Origin: Atrichornis clamosus
Lineage: Eukaryota > Chordata > Aves > Passeriformes > Menuridae
DNA: 64,000 nt
Assembly (NCBI GenBank): GCA_013400975.1
Contig: WBMZ01003273.1
Span: forward strand, 62,001-126,000
Reading direction: 5' to 3'
The position numbers were made by a program, and so were the translations under genes. Shown one piece after another: positions 62,581 through 64,000 of the stretch; positions within the stretch are counted from its first letter, which is position 1; every line of letters starts with the position of its first letter. Below the pieces are notes generated by a model. The model was not told where the DNA came from and did no database searches. It saw only the letters and a program-made list of their open reading frames with translations.

Positions 62581-62713
62581 ATTAATTTGGGTATGAGTAG
62601 ATGGTATAGAATAAGAATAGAATATGGTTGTGTTTATTATTCTCTTTAGTAAATTGTGACTCTAATGTCTTTTAACCTCTCGTAGTTTTGTTATTCTCTT
62701 TATTTTTCTCCTC

Positions 62714-62805
62714 CACTGTCCTGGAGGAGGGGAGTGGGGGTGGGACTCAAGCAGTCTTAAACTTTTCCCCTCTGAGGTTTTTTTTTTCTTTAAAACCATT
62801 ACATT
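62714..62805 (+). repeat. Right copy of the ERV-bounding direct repeat
   Basis: Contains ggaggaggggagtggggg, a likely polypurine tract, followed by TGGGACTCAAGCAG and ending in accattacatt. CR1 ORF2 sequence resumes immediately after. Confidence 0.8.
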
Positions 62806-63950
62806 CTGCTAAAAATCTTGAGAGTCTGGAACCTAGCTGATATTATTTCCATCTACAAAAAGGGCCTGAGGAAAGACCCAGGGAACTACAAACCTGTTAG
62901 TGTAACATCAGTTCTTAGAAAAATTATGGAGAAGATTATACTGAATAATATTGAAAGGCATTTAAAGAATACAAAAGTCATCAGGCAGATTGCCTAACTA
63001 GTGGATTAAGGGAAGGCAGTAGATGTACTTTTTCTGGATTACATTGAGGTTTTTGATACTGTCCCTCACAGCATCCTTCTAAACAAGTTGTCCAGCAGTG
63101 GGAGGAATGGGTTCATGGTGCACTGGGTGAAGAACAGGCTGAAGGGCAGAGCTCAAAGGGTTGTACTGAATGCTGCCATATCTGGCTGCAGGCAACCACC
63201 AGTGCTGTTTCTCAGGGTTCAATTCTAGTTCTGGATCTGTTCAATATATTTATCAATGATCTGGGTGCAGGAGTGGAACGCATCACTAGCCGGGCACAAG
63301 TATTAATTGAGACAGGAGTGGCTAGAGATCAGCCCTGCAGAAAGTGCTGGCTGCCAGCAGGCTCAGAGTGAGTCAGCAGTGTGCCCGGGCAGCCAAGAGG
63401 GCAAACCTCATCCTGGGATTTATGCATCAAACACAACATCACCAGCTGGCCAAAAGAGGTGGTTATCCCACTGTGTTCAGTGACACTGTGGCCACGTCTG
63501 GAACTCTGTGTGTAGTCCTGGGCCCCACAATTTAAGAAGGATGTGAAGGTCCTTGAATGTATCCAGGGGAAAACAACAAAGCTGGTGAAAGTGCTGGAGG
63601 TAATGGCTTATGAAGAGTGGCTGAGGACTTGGGGCTAGTCTAGTTTAGAGAAAAGGAGGCTGGGGGAGGAGGAGAAGCATAGAGGGAGGTGCTGAGCTCT
63701 GGTATCTGGTATCCAGTGACAGGATATGTGGGAATGGTTCAAAGCTGTGCCAGGCCAGGTTCTGACTGCACAGGCTTCATAGAGAGGTGGTCAAGGTTAC
63801 CAGGCTGTCACTGCCTAAGAGGCATTTGGGCAATCCCTAATAATGCTTTAACTTGGTCAGCCCTGAACTGGTCAGGCAGTTGGACTAGGTGACCACTGTA
63901 AGTCCCTTTCAACTGAAATAGTCCAGTCTAGTCTACTCTGTATCCTAGTG
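62806..63950 (+). mobile_element. CR1 LINE, 3' half of the element split by the ERV
   Basis: Resumes in the RT region (ADIISIYKKGLRKDPGNYKP, VTSVLRKIMEKI), then LFNIFINDLGAGVE and RLRVSQQCARAAKRANLILG. It ends with a 3' UTR 'ggactaggtgaccactgtaa' and 'tcctag' end-type repeats. About 45-50 codons of ORF2 expected between the two halves are missing. Confidence 0.93.
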
Positions 63951-64000
63951 CTGCAGTGACAAATCAGTTCTGTGAAGACTTTTTGCCTTCAGCCCTGGAA

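Larger units (their letters stand above)
57141..62805 (+). mobile_element. ERV-L-like endogenous retrovirus, broken, inside a CR1 element
   Basis: Order is gag-like, protease, reverse transcriptase, RNase H, integrase; no env recognised. Stops and frameshifts interrupt every domain, so this is a dead copy. It is bounded by a direct repeat of about 90 bp (57141-57227 and 62714-62805). Each copy begins cactgtcctgg, passes a purine-rich tract and 'caagcag', and ends ctttaaaaccattacatt. These may be short LTR remnants or polypurine/U3 pieces; no full-length LTRs are seen. Flanks are CR1 sequence on both sides. Confidence 0.88.

Noticed and set aside
1..64000. CRISPR arrays, bacterial operons, riboswitches, tRNA or rRNA genes.
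   Set aside because: Vertebrate nuclear DNA; no such structure was seen on either strand.

Overview
The window reads as an ordinary stretch of a bird nuclear genome. It carries many CR1 LINE fragments, most of them 3' ends in both orientations. It also carries an ERV-L-type endogenous retrovirus, an LTR fragment of a related type, and intron-rich vertebrate genes with a CpG-island promoter. The species cannot be fixed from sequence alone.

The one clearly functional gene is CROT (peroxisomal carnitine O-octanoyltransferase) on the minus strand. Its 16 coding exons lie between 45,726 (ATG) and 26,171 (stop). All junctions I could place are GT..AG, all phases agree, and the spliced frame is 612 codons plus stop, the length I recall for the mammalian enzyme. 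A CpG island at about 45.9-46.6 kb is the likely promoter.

Tail to tail with CROT, on the plus strand from about 5.4 to 24.0 kb, lies the most interesting object: the decayed, intron-containing remains of an ABCB4/ABCB1-type transporter (P-glycoprotein family, full-size ABC exporter). Eight relic exons are collinear with the protein: TMD1 (5,380; 6,755; 9,089), end of NBD1 (11,529), linker (13,594), TMD2 (15,170; 18,730; 22,987). A ninth is the last NBD2 exon (23,723). Two have exactly the expected exon length (125 and 78 bp), yet the set carries in-frame stops, frameshifts and a lost splice acceptor. The exons for the core of NBD2 are gone: only about 0.6 kb separates two relics that should flank several exons. 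The convergent arrangement with CROT matches the mammalian CROT-ABCB4 neighbourhood, so this looks like a unitary ABCB4 pseudogene (by synteny; ABCB1 not excluded).

Left edge (1-5.3 kb): one CR1 fragment and an unassigned minus-strand open exon at 1.8-2.1 kb, otherwise nothing recognised. Right part (46.7-64 kb): CR1 fragments, an ERV-L-type LTR start, and unannotated intergenic DNA. Then comes a broken ERV-L-like provirus (57.1-62.8 kb) with gag-like, protease, reverse transcriptase, RNase H and integrase remnants. It sits inside a CR1 element whose two halves flank it.
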